A stretch of 64,000 bases of DNA from Gammaproteobacteria bacterium (GCA_040183005.1 JAMPIW010000007.1:186001-250000), one strand, 5' to 3'. Shown: positions 39,093 to 48,756, counted from the stretch's first letter. A program made the numbers and translations. Notes: generated by a model not told the origin, from the letters alone.

Positions 39093-40214
39093 ATGTATAT
39101 CTGGCAACAAACAGATTGGCCAAGGTTTCGGTGGGACGGTGCGGCGTTACAGCCGAGGCTGGATGCTGTACGCCTGTTGCAAAGGCGGTTGCTTGGTAAG
39201 AGCGAGGGTCAGCCAGAGGATACGGATCGCCAGGCTCAAATGGATGCCTTGGTCCAGAGCGCTATTCGTACCAGTGAGATCGAAGGCGAGAATCTCGATG
39301 TGGAATCGGTACGCTCATCGGTAGCACGCCACCTTGGGCTTGAAAAGGCGGGCATGGGACCGCCTACCCGGCAGGCTGATGCCCTGGTGGAGTTATTGCT
39401 GGAGGCGACACGAGATTACAGTGAGGTGTTGACATTGCGGACACTGCTCAACTGGCAGTCAGCACTCTTCACAGAACCATCAGTGCTCAATCAGGTGAAC
39501 CCTGGCCAGCTGCGTGGCGATACGCCAATGCAGGTGGTGTCTGGGCGTATCGACCGCCCCGTGATCCACTTTGAAGCACCACCAAGGGCAGGGCTCGAAG
39601 AGGAAGTTGAACAGTTTCTTCATTGGTTCAATCATTCCCCCAAGAATCTTAATGCCCTGTTGCGTGCCGGTATCGCCCATCTATGGCTGGTGACTCTCCA
39701 TCCGTTCGAAGACGGCAATGGCCGTGTCGCTCGTGCCGTGACAGATCGTGCCCTTGCTCAGGCGGAGCAGCAGAGCGTTCGCTTCTATTCTCTCAGTGCG
39801 GCAATCATGGCCAGGCGCAAAGAGTATTACCTGCAACTGGAGCGGGCACAGAAAGGTGGGCTGGATATCACACCCTGGCTGGAATGGTTCCTGAGTGTCC
39901 TGGAAGATGCGCTTCAACAGGGTTTGATACGCCTTGTCAGGGTAATGCAGAAAACACGTTTCTGGCGGAGTCATGCTCAGACTGTGTTGAGTGAGCGCCA
40001 GATCAAAGTTCTCAATCGACTGTTGGATTCCGCCGCAGCAGAAGGGGGCGAGGCGGAAGAATTTCCTGATGGCATCAATGCACGTAAGTACATGAGCATG
40101 GCCAAGGTGAGTAAAGCAACGGCCACAAGGGAATTAGCCGATTTATTGGAGAAGAGTTGTCTTAGAAAATTGCCTGGTGGTGGGCGTAGTACTCGCTATG
40201 AGCTGGACCTGTGA
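39093..40214 (+). CDS. Fic-family protein (DUF4172-Fic-winged helix)
   Basis: I choose ATG 39093 because AGGAG lies five bases before it and the family starts MYIWQQTDWPRF. The 373-residue protein has an N-terminal DUF4172 region, an inhibitory-type motif TSEIEGENL, and the Fic core HPFEDGNGRVAR (about residues 203-214). A C-terminal winged helix (MSMAKVSKATATRELADLLE) completes it. Fic enzymes transfer AMP to target proteins. The helix-turn-helix and the palindromes before the gene suggest autoregulation. Confidence 0.9.
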   Translation: MYIWQQTDWPRFRWDGAALQPRLDAVRLLQRRLLGKSEGQPEDTDRQAQMDALVQSAIRTSEIEGENLDVESVRSSVARHLGLEKAGMGPPTRQADALVELLLEATRDYSEVLTLRTLLNWQSALFTEPSVLNQVNPGQLRGDTPMQVVSGRIDRPVIHFEAPPRAGLEEEVEQFLHWFNHSPKNLNALLRAGIAHLWLVTLHPFEDGNGRVARAVTDRALAQAEQQSVRFYSLSAAIMARRKEYYLQLERAQKGGLDITPWLEWFLSVLEDALQQGLIRLVRVMQKTRFWRSHAQTVLSERQIKVLNRLLDSAAAEGGEAEEFPDGINARKYMSMAKVSKATATRELADLLEKSCLRKLPGGGRSTRYELDL

Positions 40215-40466
40215 AGGTATTCTGCTCTTTAGGTCAGTTGAGATAAAAGTGAATGGTCCAAAGCGACCCATAGCGAACCTTGCAAATGGTGATGGAAATC
40301 GGCTTAGGAATGAGGTGAAACTGATGGTTGCGCGCGCTCTACCCACGCTTCGAGCAGGCAATCTCAGGCGGCTGGAGACTATCAATAAAGCTTGAAAATT
40401 TCGCGAATTTCATTGAAAATCAATGTATAATTCGGTCTTTAGGTGGTCTGGAACGATTTCTTGAGA

Positions 40467-40553
40467 TGGTGCCGAAGAGAGGACTTGAACCTCCACGGGG
40501 TTGCCCCCACTGATACCTGAAACCAGCGCGTCTACCAATTCCGCCACCCCGGC
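40467..40553 (-). tRNA. tRNA-Leu (anticodon CAG)
   Basis: The 87-nt minus-strand sequence folds as a class II tRNA. The acceptor GCCGGGG pairs with CTTCGGC, the D-loop reads GCGGAATTGGTAGACGC, the anticodon loop is TTCAGGT inside stem CTGGT/ATCAG, a long variable arm follows, and the T-loop is GTTCAAGTC. The CCA end is encoded. The gap 40215-40466 on its downstream side has no supported gene. Confidence 0.95.
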
Positions 40554-40589
40554 AAGGGTTTCCGGTTAACGATTAACCAAGAGGTGCGC

Positions 40590-40618
40590 ACTGTACCGGG
40601 AGCAGGTTTTGTTGTCAA
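40590..40618 (-). promoter_or_regulatory. Sigma-70 promoter of tRNA-Leu
   Basis: On the minus strand TTGACA is followed after exactly 17 bases by TACAGT, ending about 37 bp before the tRNA 5' end. This is a near-consensus promoter, and GTGCGC after the -10 box resembles a stringent discriminator. Confidence 0.85.
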
Positions 40619-40837
40619 CCGGACAGGCGATTTTTTTATCGGTACAATGAGCGATTAAGTGTTCGGGCGACTCACGGGAAGATCGGAAGTCCTCGTATAT
40701 GATATGATTTTTGAAACTCCAAAGACACTTTGGATGTTCTTGTTTTTAATAAAGGGTTTTTAGTTGGAAAATATCTCGTTGATTCATGTGTTCTCACAGG
40801 CTGTACTCGCGCCGGTTAAACAGGGGGCGGTAATCTA

Positions 40838-43132
40838 ATGGTCAAACGTCCATCCCACCCCGACCAAGATCCTCACGCTGACCGCGAGGCGGAAAAATAC
40901 GAAAACCCCATCCCCAGCCGCGAATTCATCATGCAGCTCCTGGAGACGCAGGGTGAGCCGCTCACCTATAAGCAGCTTGTCGACATGTTGGACTTGCACG
41001 ACGAGGAAAGTCTGGAGGCGCTGCGCCGCCGCTTGAACGCCATGGAGCGTGACGGCCAGTTGGTGCGCAACCGCCGCGATGGCTATGGCCTGATAGAAAA
41101 GATGGATCTGGTGCGTGGGCGGGTCATCGGCCATCCCGACGGGTTCGGTTTTCTGGTGCCGGATGAGGGGGGGGAGGATCTTTTTCTTACGCCGCGCCAG
41201 ATGGGATTCTGTATGCACGGTGACCGGGCTGTGGCGCGTATCGCCGGGGTTGACCGCCGTGGCCGCCGCGAAGGCGTGCTGATTGAAATCCTGGAGCGCA
41301 ACACGCAACACGTGGTAGGGCGTTTCTACCAGCAGGAAGGGCGTGTCGGCTTCGTCACCCCCGACAATAAACGCATTACCCATGACATCCTGGTGCCTGC
41401 GGATTACCAGGGCGGCGCGCGGCGCGATCAAATCGTGGTGGTGGAGCTTATCGAGCAGCCGAGCAAACACGCCAAGCCGCTGGGACGGGTCGTTGAAATA
41501 TTGGGGGATCACATGGCCCCCGGCCTGGAAATCGAGGTTGCCATCCGCGCCCACGAGATCCCCCTGGCATGGCCGGTGGCGGTGCAAAGCGAGATTGCCC
41601 ATCTCACCCCGGAGGTGCCCGAGGTGGCCAAGGAGGGCCGCGAGGATTTGCGTGATGTGCCTCTGGTGACTATTGACGGCGCCGACGCGCGTGATTTTGA
41701 TGATGCAGTGTATTGCGAGCGCAAAAAGTCAGGTGGCTGGCGGTTGCTGGTGGCCATCGCCGATGTCTCATCATATGTGAGTCCTCGCACCGCATTGGAT
41801 GAAGAGGCGCAGGAACGTGGCACTTCTGTCTATTTCCCGCAGCGCGTAATTCCCATGCTGCCCGAAATTTTGTCCAACGGATTATGCTCTCTGAATCCCC
41901 ACGTCGACCGCCTGTGCATGGTGTGCGAAATGTCTATCGATACCGATGGCGAGATCACGCGTCATCGCTTTTTTGAAGGGGTGATGCGTTCCGCCGCACG
42001 ACTGACCTATGACGAAGTGGCGGCGATGCTAGCAGAGCAAGAGCCGGCACTAAGCGCAAAACATGCCGTGATACTGCCGCATCTTGTGGAGTTGCACGCG
42101 CTGTACAAAGCGTTGCTTGTCGCGCGTCAGCGGCGCGGCGCGATTGATTTTGACACCACCGAGACACGCATCGTGTTCGGTGAGGGGCGCAAGATAGAGC
42201 GCATCGAGCCACTGGTACGCAACGATGCCCACAAGATAATCGAAGAGTGCATGATCGCTGCCAATGTCGCGGCGGCGCGTTTTCTGCTCAAGCGCAAGAT
42301 TCCCGCGGTATACCGTGTGCATGAATCACCAAAAGTGGAGAAGATCACTGACCTGCGAACATTCCTGGGCGAGTTTGGATTGCAGTTGCGCGGCGGCGAA
42401 GACCCCGAGGCGCAGCACTATGCCGAGCTACTCAATATCGTGCGCGGACGCCCTGACTTTCGCCTCATCCAGACGGTTATGCTGCGCTCTCTCAATCAGG
42501 CCAAGTACACCCCGGATAACGTCGGGCATTTCGGCTTGGCCCACGAGGCATACACGCATTTCACCTCACCCATTCGACGCTATCCCGATCTGCTGGTGCA
42601 TCGCGCCATCCGTCATGCTCTCAAAGAAGGCAAGGTCAAAGGATTTGCCTACACTGTTGAAGACATGGAAGCCCTGGGCGAGCACTGCTCCACTGCGGAA
42701 CGGCGTGCCGACGATGCCACGCGCGACGCCGTCGACTGGCTGAAGTGCGAATTCATGATGAACAAGGTGGGCGAGGAGTTCGACGGTCTCATCACTAGCG
42801 TGACGTCGTTTGGTATCTTCGTCGAGCTGAGCGATATCTATGTTGAAGGGCTGGTGCATATTACCGCGCTGAGCAATGACTACTACCACCATGACAGCGC
42901 CGGACATCGGCTGCGCGGCGAGCGCACCGGCAAGGTGTACCGGCTGGGAGATCCGGTGCGCGTGAAGGTCATGCGCGCTGATCTCGATACTAGGCGCATC
43001 GACTTTGATCTAGTTGACCAGAGCCCCGCAAAGGAAAAGGTCAAAGATAAGGACAAGGACCAGGAAGATGTAAAGCCGAAACCAAAACGCAAGAGCAGAA
43101 GGAAATCCTCGGCGAAGAAGCGGAGTTCGTAA
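40838..43132 (+). CDS. rnr: Ribonuclease R
   Basis: The 764-residue 3'-5' exoribonuclease degrades structured RNA. Domains in order are a winged-helix start, two cold-shock domains, the RNB catalytic domain with DGADARDFDDAV (metal Asp residues) and FTSPIRRYPDLLVHR, an S1 domain (FDGLITSVTSFGIFVEL), and a Lys-rich tail. The stop codon overlaps the rlmB start in TAATG. The upstream 280 bp carry no other gene. Confidence 0.97.
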   Translation: MVKRPSHPDQDPHADREAEKYENPIPSREFIMQLLETQGEPLTYKQLVDMLDLHDEESLEALRRRLNAMERDGQLVRNRRDGYGLIEKMDLVRGRVIGHPDGFGFLVPDEGGEDLFLTPRQMGFCMHGDRAVARIAGVDRRGRREGVLIEILERNTQHVVGRFYQQEGRVGFVTPDNKRITHDILVPADYQGGARRDQIVVVELIEQPSKHAKPLGRVVEILGDHMAPGLEIEVAIRAHEIPLAWPVAVQSEIAHLTPEVPEVAKEGREDLRDVPLVTIDGADARDFDDAVYCERKKSGGWRLLVAIADVSSYVSPRTALDEEAQERGTSVYFPQRVIPMLPEILSNGLCSLNPHVDRLCMVCEMSIDTDGEITRHRFFEGVMRSAARLTYDEVAAMLAEQEPALSAKHAVILPHLVELHALYKALLVARQRRGAIDFDTTETRIVFGEGRKIERIEPLVRNDAHKIIEECMIAANVAAARFLLKRKIPAVYRVHESPKVEKITDLRTFLGEFGLQLRGGEDPEAQHYAELLNIVRGRPDFRLIQTVMLRSLNQAKYTPDNVGHFGLAHEAYTHFTSPIRRYPDLLVHRAIRHALKEGKVKGFAYTVEDMEALGEHCSTAERRADDATRDAVDWLKCEFMMNKVGEEFDGLITSVTSFGIFVELSDIYVEGLVHITALSNDYYHHDSAGHRLRGERTGKVYRLGDPVRVKVMRADLDTRRIDFDLVDQSPAKEKVKDKDKDQEDVKPKPKRKSRRKSSAKKRSS

Positions 43133-43872
43133 TGGCGGGCGATCAGTTGATCTACGGTCTCCATGCCGTTCAGGCAGCGTTACAACGTGACGCGGAGCAT
43201 GTAACCGTTATTTTGCTGGACGCCAGCCGCAAGGATGCGCGCATGCAGGCCATCGTCGATGCGGCGGCCACGCACCACGTTGAGATTCAGCGTGTAGTGC
43301 GCAAGGAGCTTGATGCACTGGCACCAGAGGCGCGCCATCAAGGCGTGGTGGCGCGCTGCCGGGTCCGGGCAGCGTGGAAGGAGGACGATCTTGAGCGCAT
43401 TCTGGATGGCCTCACCGAACCACCCTTCCTGCTGGTGCTCGATGGCGTGCAGGATCCCCACAATCTGGGCGCATGCCTGCGCACCGCCGACGCCGCTGGC
43501 GTGCATGCGGTGATCGCCCCACGTGATCGCGCCGTGGGCCTCACCCCCGTGGTGCGCAAAGTCGCCAGCGGCGCGGCGGAAGCCGTGCCCTTCATCCAAG
43601 TCACCAATCTGGCGCGCACCCTACGCATGCTTCAGGAGCGGGGCGTGTGGACGGTGGGCGCGGATGCTGCGACCGATAAAGATCTTTTTGATGTCGATCT
43701 GCGCGGTCCGCTGGCCTTGATCATGGGCGCAGAGGGGCAGGGCATGCGTCGCCTTACCAGAGAGCACTGCGATGTGCTGATCCGCATTCCCATGTGCGGC
43801 GCGGTCGAGAGTCTGAACGTCTCGGTAGCGACGGGTATTTGCCTGTTCGAGGCGCTGCGCAGACGGGCTTAG
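43132..43872 (+). CDS. rlmB: 23S rRNA (Gm2251) 2'-O-methyltransferase
   Basis: The 246-residue SpoU-family enzyme has an N-terminal substrate domain (LIYGLHAVQAAL) and a knotted C-terminal domain. Its motifs are LVLDGVQDPHNLGACLRTADAAG, then LIMGAEGQGMRRL, and IPMCGAVESLNVSVATG. It is translationally coupled to rnr through TAATG, the usual gammaproteobacterial pair. Confidence 0.96.
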   Translation: MAGDQLIYGLHAVQAALQRDAEHVTVILLDASRKDARMQAIVDAAATHHVEIQRVVRKELDALAPEARHQGVVARCRVRAAWKEDDLERILDGLTEPPFLLVLDGVQDPHNLGACLRTADAAGVHAVIAPRDRAVGLTPVVRKVASGAAEAVPFIQVTNLARTLRMLQERGVWTVGADAATDKDLFDVDLRGPLALIMGAEGQGMRRLTREHCDVLIRIPMCGAVESLNVSVATGICLFEALRRRA

Positions 43873-43903
43873 GGTTCTGAGGTGATTCCATTTCACAATA
43901 TAC

Positions 43904-43954
43904 GTAGGGTGCGTTCCACGCACCAATGATAATGGTGCGTGGAACGCACCCTAC
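43904..43954. terminator. Perfect 21-bp palindrome between convergent genes
   Basis: Two 21-base arms (43904-43924 starting GTAGGGTGCGTTCCACG, and 43934-43954) are exactly complementary around the loop AATGATAAT. The motif GTAGGGTGCG is a common dispersed repeat core in bacteria. Located between convergent rlmB and hpnE, it could act as a bidirectional terminator, although no long T run follows. Confidence 0.65.
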
Positions 43955-43970
43955 AAATAATTCTCAGCCG

Positions 43971-45290
43971 TCAGCAATAAATAATACGACGCGCACATTC
44001 CACGCCGCTGCGTACCGCGCCTTCCAGTGTGGCGGGATAGCCAGTATCCGTGTGGTCGCCCGCCAGCCAGCAGCCGCGCACTGATGTTGCGGCACCGGGA
44101 CGCAGGATATTGATGCCGGGGCGGCAGGCGAAAGTGGCGTATTTTTCGCGGATGACCAGGCTGTGTTTCGGCCCATGTTCCGGTGTGGCCCAGTGCGGAA
44201 AGATCCGCGCCAGTTCCGATGCTACGTGCGCGCTCAATTCACTCTTACTCATCTCCATATGCGGCCCAGGGCCGCTGATGACGACCGCCATCAGGCCGGG
44301 CTGTCCGTATAGCGCGCGGTCGAAGACCCATTGTGTGGTCGAATCCAACAGGCCGATCATCGGCATATCAAGGCGTGTCTGTGGTGGATACTGTAGGTAG
44401 ACAGTGCAGATTGGCTCATGGCTTATCTCTGCCAACCGCTGTGCTATGCCGTGCAGCGTGGGATGGGGTTCCATCAGCCGCTGGCAGGCATTGGGCGGGA
44501 TGGCGAGTATCACATGGTCGGCGGCTATTTCATGATCATTCACGGATACGTTGCGGACAGCGTTATTCTGAACGGTTAGTTCTTTTACGCGATGGTTGAG
44601 TTTGACCGTGCCGCCATGTTGTTCGATAAAACGCCGCGCGGGCTCGGGAAATGTGTTTCCCAAATCAACGCGACTCAAGAGAAGATCGGAATCGCTGCGG
44701 CTGCGGGTAAACGCATCCTGAAGCACGCGTAAAAACACCTGCACCGATGCGTTATGCAGCGGAGTATTCAACACCGCCAGACACAGTGGTTCCCATAGGG
44801 CGCGGATCAAGGCGGGGGATTGTTTATTGTGCGACAACCATGCCGCCACGCTGATATCGTCGTTGATTTTGAATCCGCTCCGCAGCAGGCCACGGCATAT
44901 TGATAGCGCATTCAGGCGTTCCGCCAGGGCTAATCCTTCGGCATTCAATAAGGCGGTTACGAGATGGAGCGGTGCGGGCAACGATGGGCAGGTAATGCGA
45001 ATGTCAGAGCGGCCAACAGCTTTGTAGATGAGTTGCAGAGGGCGGCGCTCGAAGACACTGGCTTCCGGTATGCCCAATATATTCAGCAGTCTTAGCGTTT
45101 CACGGTAGGCGCCGAGCAGTAGGTGCTGGCCGTTGTCGATGCGTTGACCGTTCAAGGTATAGTCCAGTCCACGCGCACGCCCGCCGAGTTGCGGTGCCGC
45201 TTCCAGGACAGTCACACGGGTACCGTGCCGACACAGCTCCACCGCTGCTGCCAGACCCGCCCAACCGCCGCCGACTATGACAACGTGCAT
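43971..45290 (-). CDS. hpnE: Hydroxysqualene dehydroxylase
   Basis: The 439-residue FAD-dependent amine-oxidase-fold enzyme reduces hydroxysqualene to squalene. It starts with the dinucleotide-binding VVIVGGGWAGLAAAVELCRHG and LEAAPQLGGRA. A second flavin motif near the C-terminus is WLAGDHTDTGYPATLEGAVRSG. It is the third gene of hpnC-hpnD-hpnE, joined to hpnD by TAATG. No squalene-hopene cyclase gene lies in the window. Confidence 0.93.
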   Translation of the reverse strand: MHVVIVGGGWAGLAAAVELCRHGTRVTVLEAAPQLGGRARGLDYTLNGQRIDNGQHLLLGAYRETLRLLNILGIPEASVFERRPLQLIYKAVGRSDIRITCPSLPAPLHLVTALLNAEGLALAERLNALSICRGLLRSGFKINDDISVAAWLSHNKQSPALIRALWEPLCLAVLNTPLHNASVQVFLRVLQDAFTRSRSDSDLLLSRVDLGNTFPEPARRFIEQHGGTVKLNHRVKELTVQNNAVRNVSVNDHEIAADHVILAIPPNACQRLMEPHPTLHGIAQRLAEISHEPICTVYLQYPPQTRLDMPMIGLLDSTTQWVFDRALYGQPGLMAVVISGPGPHMEMSKSELSAHVASELARIFPHWATPEHGPKHSLVIREKYATFACRPGINILRPGAATSVRGCWLAGDHTDTGYPATLEGAVRSGVECARRIIYC

Positions 45291-46168
45291 TATGCTTTTT
45301 GCATGTCGCGTTTGCGCTGTTTTTTGTAGATGCTTTTTTCGTGGCGCGCGGTTTGCCAGGCGATCCAGAGCTTGCGCAACGGCGTTAATGAAACGCGTCG
45401 TTCGAGAACGTTGTAACCATCATCCTCTATTTCCTTGAGCGTGGCCTGATAAATGGCTGACATGATGAGTCCGCTACGTTGCGGATAGCGGTCGCCCTCA
45501 GGTAGATGGGCATAGGCCTGGGTGTAGTATTGGTGTGCGCGTTGCGCCTGGAATTTAAACAGTTCGCGCATGTTGTCGGACGTGCGGTGTGCCATGATGT
45601 CCTCCGGAGTGACGCCGAACCGTTCCAGCTCGTCGAGGGGCAGATAAATTCGCCCCAGCAGGCTGTCTTCACGGACATCGCGCAGGATATTGGTGAGCTG
45701 GAAGGCCATGCCGAGTTCATGGGCGTATTTCAGGGTGCGGCGGTCTTGATAGCCAAAAATCTCCGCTGCCATCAATCCCACGATGCTCGCCACGCGGTGG
45801 CAGTAGAGGGCGAGATCCTTGAATGAGGCATAGCCCTGGTGATCGAGATCCATCTCCATGCCGTCGATGATTTCCAGGAAGTGTTCTTGCGGCAGATTAT
45901 AGGTGGTCACTGGCCCGCGCAATGCCTGGCCCACCGGATGGCGCGACGTGCCGTCAAAAACCCTGCCGATCTCCTCGCGCCACCATTGGAGCTTGATGCG
46001 CGCCACGTTGACATCTTCGCACTCATCGACTACATCATCCACCTCACGGCAGAAGGCGTATAGGGCGGTGATGGCTTGGCGCTGCTGTGGCGGAAGGAAT
46101 AAAAAACTGTAATAAAAACTCGATCCGCTCTTTGCGGCCTTGTCCTGGCAATATTCGTCGGGGGTCAT
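45290..46168 (-). CDS. hpnD: Presqualene diphosphate synthase
   Basis: The 292-residue head-to-head prenyl synthase joins two farnesyl diphosphates. The two Asp-rich motifs are REVDDVVDECED (about 45-56) and NILRDVREDSLLGRIYLP, typical of HpnD. It follows hpnC by 67 bp and overlaps the hpnE start by one base. Confidence 0.94.
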   Translation of the reverse strand: MTPDEYCQDKAAKSGSSFYYSFLFLPPQQRQAITALYAFCREVDDVVDECEDVNVARIKLQWWREEIGRVFDGTSRHPVGQALRGPVTTYNLPQEHFLEIIDGMEMDLDHQGYASFKDLALYCHRVASIVGLMAAEIFGYQDRRTLKYAHELGMAFQLTNILRDVREDSLLGRIYLPLDELERFGVTPEDIMAHRTSDNMRELFKFQAQRAHQYYTQAYAHLPEGDRYPQRSGLIMSAIYQATLKEIEDDGYNVLERRVSLTPLRKLWIAWQTARHEKSIYKKQRKRDMQKA

Positions 46169-46235
46169 ACGCTGGCTTGAAAATGTAAGAGACAGGCTCT
46201 AAATGTACGGGAAGTACGATGATAACAGATTCAAG

Positions 46236-47093
46236 CTACTGTTTCCGCGTCAGCGCTCCCCACATCATCGCCAGCCAATCATGCGCCTTGAGCCGCGGCC
46301 GAGTAAAGGCGTCGTCGCGTTGTGCCTCCAGCGCTTGCAAGACGCGCAATCCGCCGTGGTAGGTGAGGCGCAGCTCAAAGCCCATGCGACCCGGCAGTAC
46401 ATTGCCCAGGGGTGTGCCCGATAACATCAGGTGCCGCGTGCGCTCGATTTGCATGGTCATCAGGCTGCGCATGGCGGCATCAGTTCGGCTTTGCCGGAGA
46501 TGGTCTTCGGTTACGCCATAGTGAGCCATTTCATCTTGCGGCAGATAAATGCGATTGCTTTCGTGATAATCCTGGCCGATATCCTGCCAGAAGTTGATGA
46601 GCTGCAAGGCGCTGCATATTGCATCCGAGTGGGCAAGATTGACGGGTGTGGCAAGGTCATAAAGATGCAGCAGTAATCGTCCCACCGGGTTGGCTGAATG
46701 GCGACAGTAGTAGAGAACCTCGTCGTAGTTCGCATAGCGTTCTTTGGTTACGTCCATGCGAAATGCCGTCAGCAAGTCATAAAAGAGTTGCAGAGGCAGG
46801 GCGTGTTTGCTTATCACATCCTTTAGCGCGATGAACACCGGGTCATCAATCGTGCTGCCGTTCTTGATGGTGTCAAGTCCCGCCACGTAGGCGTCGAGTT
46901 TCGCAAGGCGCTCATCAGGTGCAAGGTCACCCTCATCGGCAAAGTCATCCGCAGTGCGCGCGAAGGCATAGATCACGCTAATCGGCTCGCGCAGACGTTT
47001 GGGCAGGAAGACCGAGGCGACAGGGAAATTTTCGTAGTGGGAGCGCGCCAGACGCAGGCAGTGTGCGTAAGCGTCGGGGAGGGTGAATGTCAC
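46236..47093 (-). CDS. hpnC: Hydroxysqualene synthase
   Basis: The 285-residue squalene/phytoene-synthase-fold enzyme converts presqualene diphosphate to hydroxysqualene. Its Asp-rich motifs are FARTADDFADEGD (about 44-56) and LINFWQDIGQDY. HpnC, HpnD and HpnE together make squalene, usually for hopanoids. It is the first gene of the set. No sterol or carotenoid gene is near. Confidence 0.93.
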   Translation of the reverse strand: MTFTLPDAYAHCLRLARSHYENFPVASVFLPKRLREPISVIYAFARTADDFADEGDLAPDERLAKLDAYVAGLDTIKNGSTIDDPVFIALKDVISKHALPLQLFYDLLTAFRMDVTKERYANYDEVLYYCRHSANPVGRLLLHLYDLATPVNLAHSDAICSALQLINFWQDIGQDYHESNRIYLPQDEMAHYGVTEDHLRQSRTDAAMRSLMTMQIERTRHLMLSGTPLGNVLPGRMGFELRLTYHGGLRVLQALEAQRDDAFTRPRLKAHDWLAMMWGALTRKQ

Positions 47094-47198
47094 AATGTGC
47101 AGGAGCGAGCGTGCCCGCTATGGTAATTAATAATGGTTCCAAGTATAGAAGATAACTGGATGAAAATGAATCGTGGGCATGCATGCTCCAGGGCAATT

Positions 47199-47406
47199 TC
47201 ATCTAATTTCTCTATCGTAACCATGCACGCAGCCGGGGCGGTAGCTACTGATGAGCTTCGCCGCGAGCCATACGCCGTTTACAACGCCCTGTTTTCCGTA
47301 TTCCGAGCAGGTGGGCAGGTAGCGGCACTGCCGATCCAGTCAGGGCGAGAGCACGAGTTGGTACACGCGGATCGTCCCCGATGGGAATGCGTTGAGCAAG
47401 ATTCAT
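47199..47406 (-). pseudogene. yidD-like gene remnant
   Basis: One minus-strand frame reads TIRVYQLVLSP, then a stop (TGA at 47340-47342, probably a mutated Trp codon), then LDRQCRYLPTCSEYGKQ and GVWLAAKLISSYRPGCVHGYD. This is the YidD membrane-insertion-factor pattern. The probable original ATG at 47406 with GGAGA before it is in another frame. A frameshift and a nonsense mutation therefore inactivate it. The copy is far from the usual rnpA-yidC setting and sits beside the zinc GTPase cluster. Confidence 0.75.
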
Positions 47407-47426
47407 GATGGATTCTCCAGTCAGGC

Positions 47427-48494
47427 TTACAGCATTTTGCCGCCCTTGCGCGTGTTGGCCGCGCCGCTGAAATCGGCTAGCAGTTTGGCGACGAATTCGG
47501 GTTCGAGATCGCGCACGATGAAGACAAAACGGCTGCGATGATCGTCGTCCGGCCAGGCGTCGAGTTTGACCTCGGGATACAGCACATGCTGCACGGCGTG
47601 CAGCACGATGGGCTGCGTTTCATCTTGCAGATTGACCATTGACTTGAAGCGCAGCAGGTTTTCAGCGCGAAATGAAGTCAGTATCGAGAGTGCGGCGTGG
47701 AGACCGTGGCGGTCGAGCGGTGTGTCGAGCACCACGGAAAACGCCTGGATGCGCGTGTCGTGTGATTCAGGCCGCGTGTTTTTGATTATGGAAGCAGCGC
47801 GGTCAAGCACACCGGCCTGCGCCGGGCGGTAGTGTGTGGTTTTGAGCCAACGCGCAACCTCGGGCGATGTGGTGTTGGCATTCCACAGGCCGAGATTCTG
47901 AATGTGCGCGAGATCGATCTCGCCGTTTGTTACGCTGACAATGTCCGCCGCCGGGTTCAGCGTGGCGAGCCGCTCGCGCAACACAGCTACGGTATCGGCA
48001 GGTGCGAGGTCGGTTTTGGTCAGAAGAATCTTGTCGGCAACGGTCACCTGCTTGGCTGCTTCGAAGTGCTGGTCGAGTTGATTCATGCTGAACACCGAAT
48101 CGACCGTGGTGACTACTCCATCCAGCCGGAAACGCACACGTATCCAATTGTCGCGCAGCAGATTGTCGAGTACGGGAGCCGGGTCGGCAATGCCAGTGGT
48201 CTCAATAATGGCGCGCTCGAACGGCGGGATGTCGCCATTTTTCCGTGCCATCCACAGATTCTTCAGCGTTGGCGAGAGACTGCCCGAGATCGTGCAGCAC
48301 ACGCAGCCGCCCGACAGCAGCACCATAGGGCCTTCCATTTTTCGCAGTAGTTGATGGTCGAGCGCGACTTCGCCGAACTCATTCATCAAAATTGCAGTGC
48401 GCGGCAGGGTGTGCATGAGGTGATTGAGGACCGTGGTTTTGCCGCTGCCGAGAAAGCCAGTCAAGAGGGTGATGGGTATGGGTTGGTCGCTCAT
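47427..48494 (-). CDS. COG0523 (CobW/YjiA-type) GTPase, copy 3
   Basis: From ATG 48494 the product has 355 residues (the open frame extends to a TTG at 48515). It has the P-loop GFLGSGKT, the metal-binding SGGCVCCTISG (CxCC), ETTGIADPAP and the guanine motif TKTD, with a C-terminal CobW_C domain. These GTPases deliver metals, often zinc under starvation. It differs from its two neighbours in lacking the GAGKTTLLN form. It probably ends the zinc-cluster transcript. Confidence 0.85.
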   Translation of the reverse strand: MSDQPIPITLLTGFLGSGKTTVLNHLMHTLPRTAILMNEFGEVALDHQLLRKMEGPMVLLSGGCVCCTISGSLSPTLKNLWMARKNGDIPPFERAIIETTGIADPAPVLDNLLRDNWIRVRFRLDGVVTTVDSVFSMNQLDQHFEAAKQVTVADKILLTKTDLAPADTVAVLRERLATLNPAADIVSVTNGEIDLAHIQNLGLWNANTTSPEVARWLKTTHYRPAQAGVLDRAASIIKNTRPESHDTRIQAFSVVLDTPLDRHGLHAALSILTSFRAENLLRFKSMVNLQDETQPIVLHAVQHVLYPEVKLDAWPDDDHRSRFVFIVRDLEPEFVAKLLADFSGAANTRKGGKML

Positions 48495-48615
48495 GAAAAG
48501 AAGATCGCCGCCCAAGGTTTTTCCATGGCTGGCGCCAGGGCATATTTCATGATGTTCTTAAAGTGTGTGGCGTCAACCCGTCGGCTAGCAACAGGCGGTA
48601 CGCGCGCCGATTTTT

Positions 48616-48744
48616 TCAGGTTCGCCCGCTGCCATCAACTGTGACGGACAGGATGGCCTGACCGTGGGCTTCGGTGACCAGTGCCGGGGTGGTGATCGTG
48701 TAAAGCGTCAGCAGGACGGTTGCAAGTTGGGTGTGAGGGCGCAT
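48616..48744 (-). pseudogene. Truncated ZrgA/DUF2796-like zinc-binding protein
   Basis: The 42-codon frame encodes a signal peptide (MRPHTQLATVLLTLYTITTP) followed by TEAHGQAILSVTVDGSGRT and stop. AHG-x-A-x-LSVxVDG is the start of the mature DUF2796 (ZrgA) periplasmic zinc-binding proteins, whose genes are Zur-regulated in vibrios. The rest of the expected 180-200 residues is absent. It starts 12 bp after the copy-2 GTPase gene, as an operon gene would. It is probably a decayed member of the zinc operon. Confidence 0.6.
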
Positions 48745-48756
48745 GGCGGTTGCGGG

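Noticed and set aside
40177-40395. Open frame after the Fic gene
   Set aside because: It overlaps the Fic 3' end, has no ribosome site and no recognised pattern.
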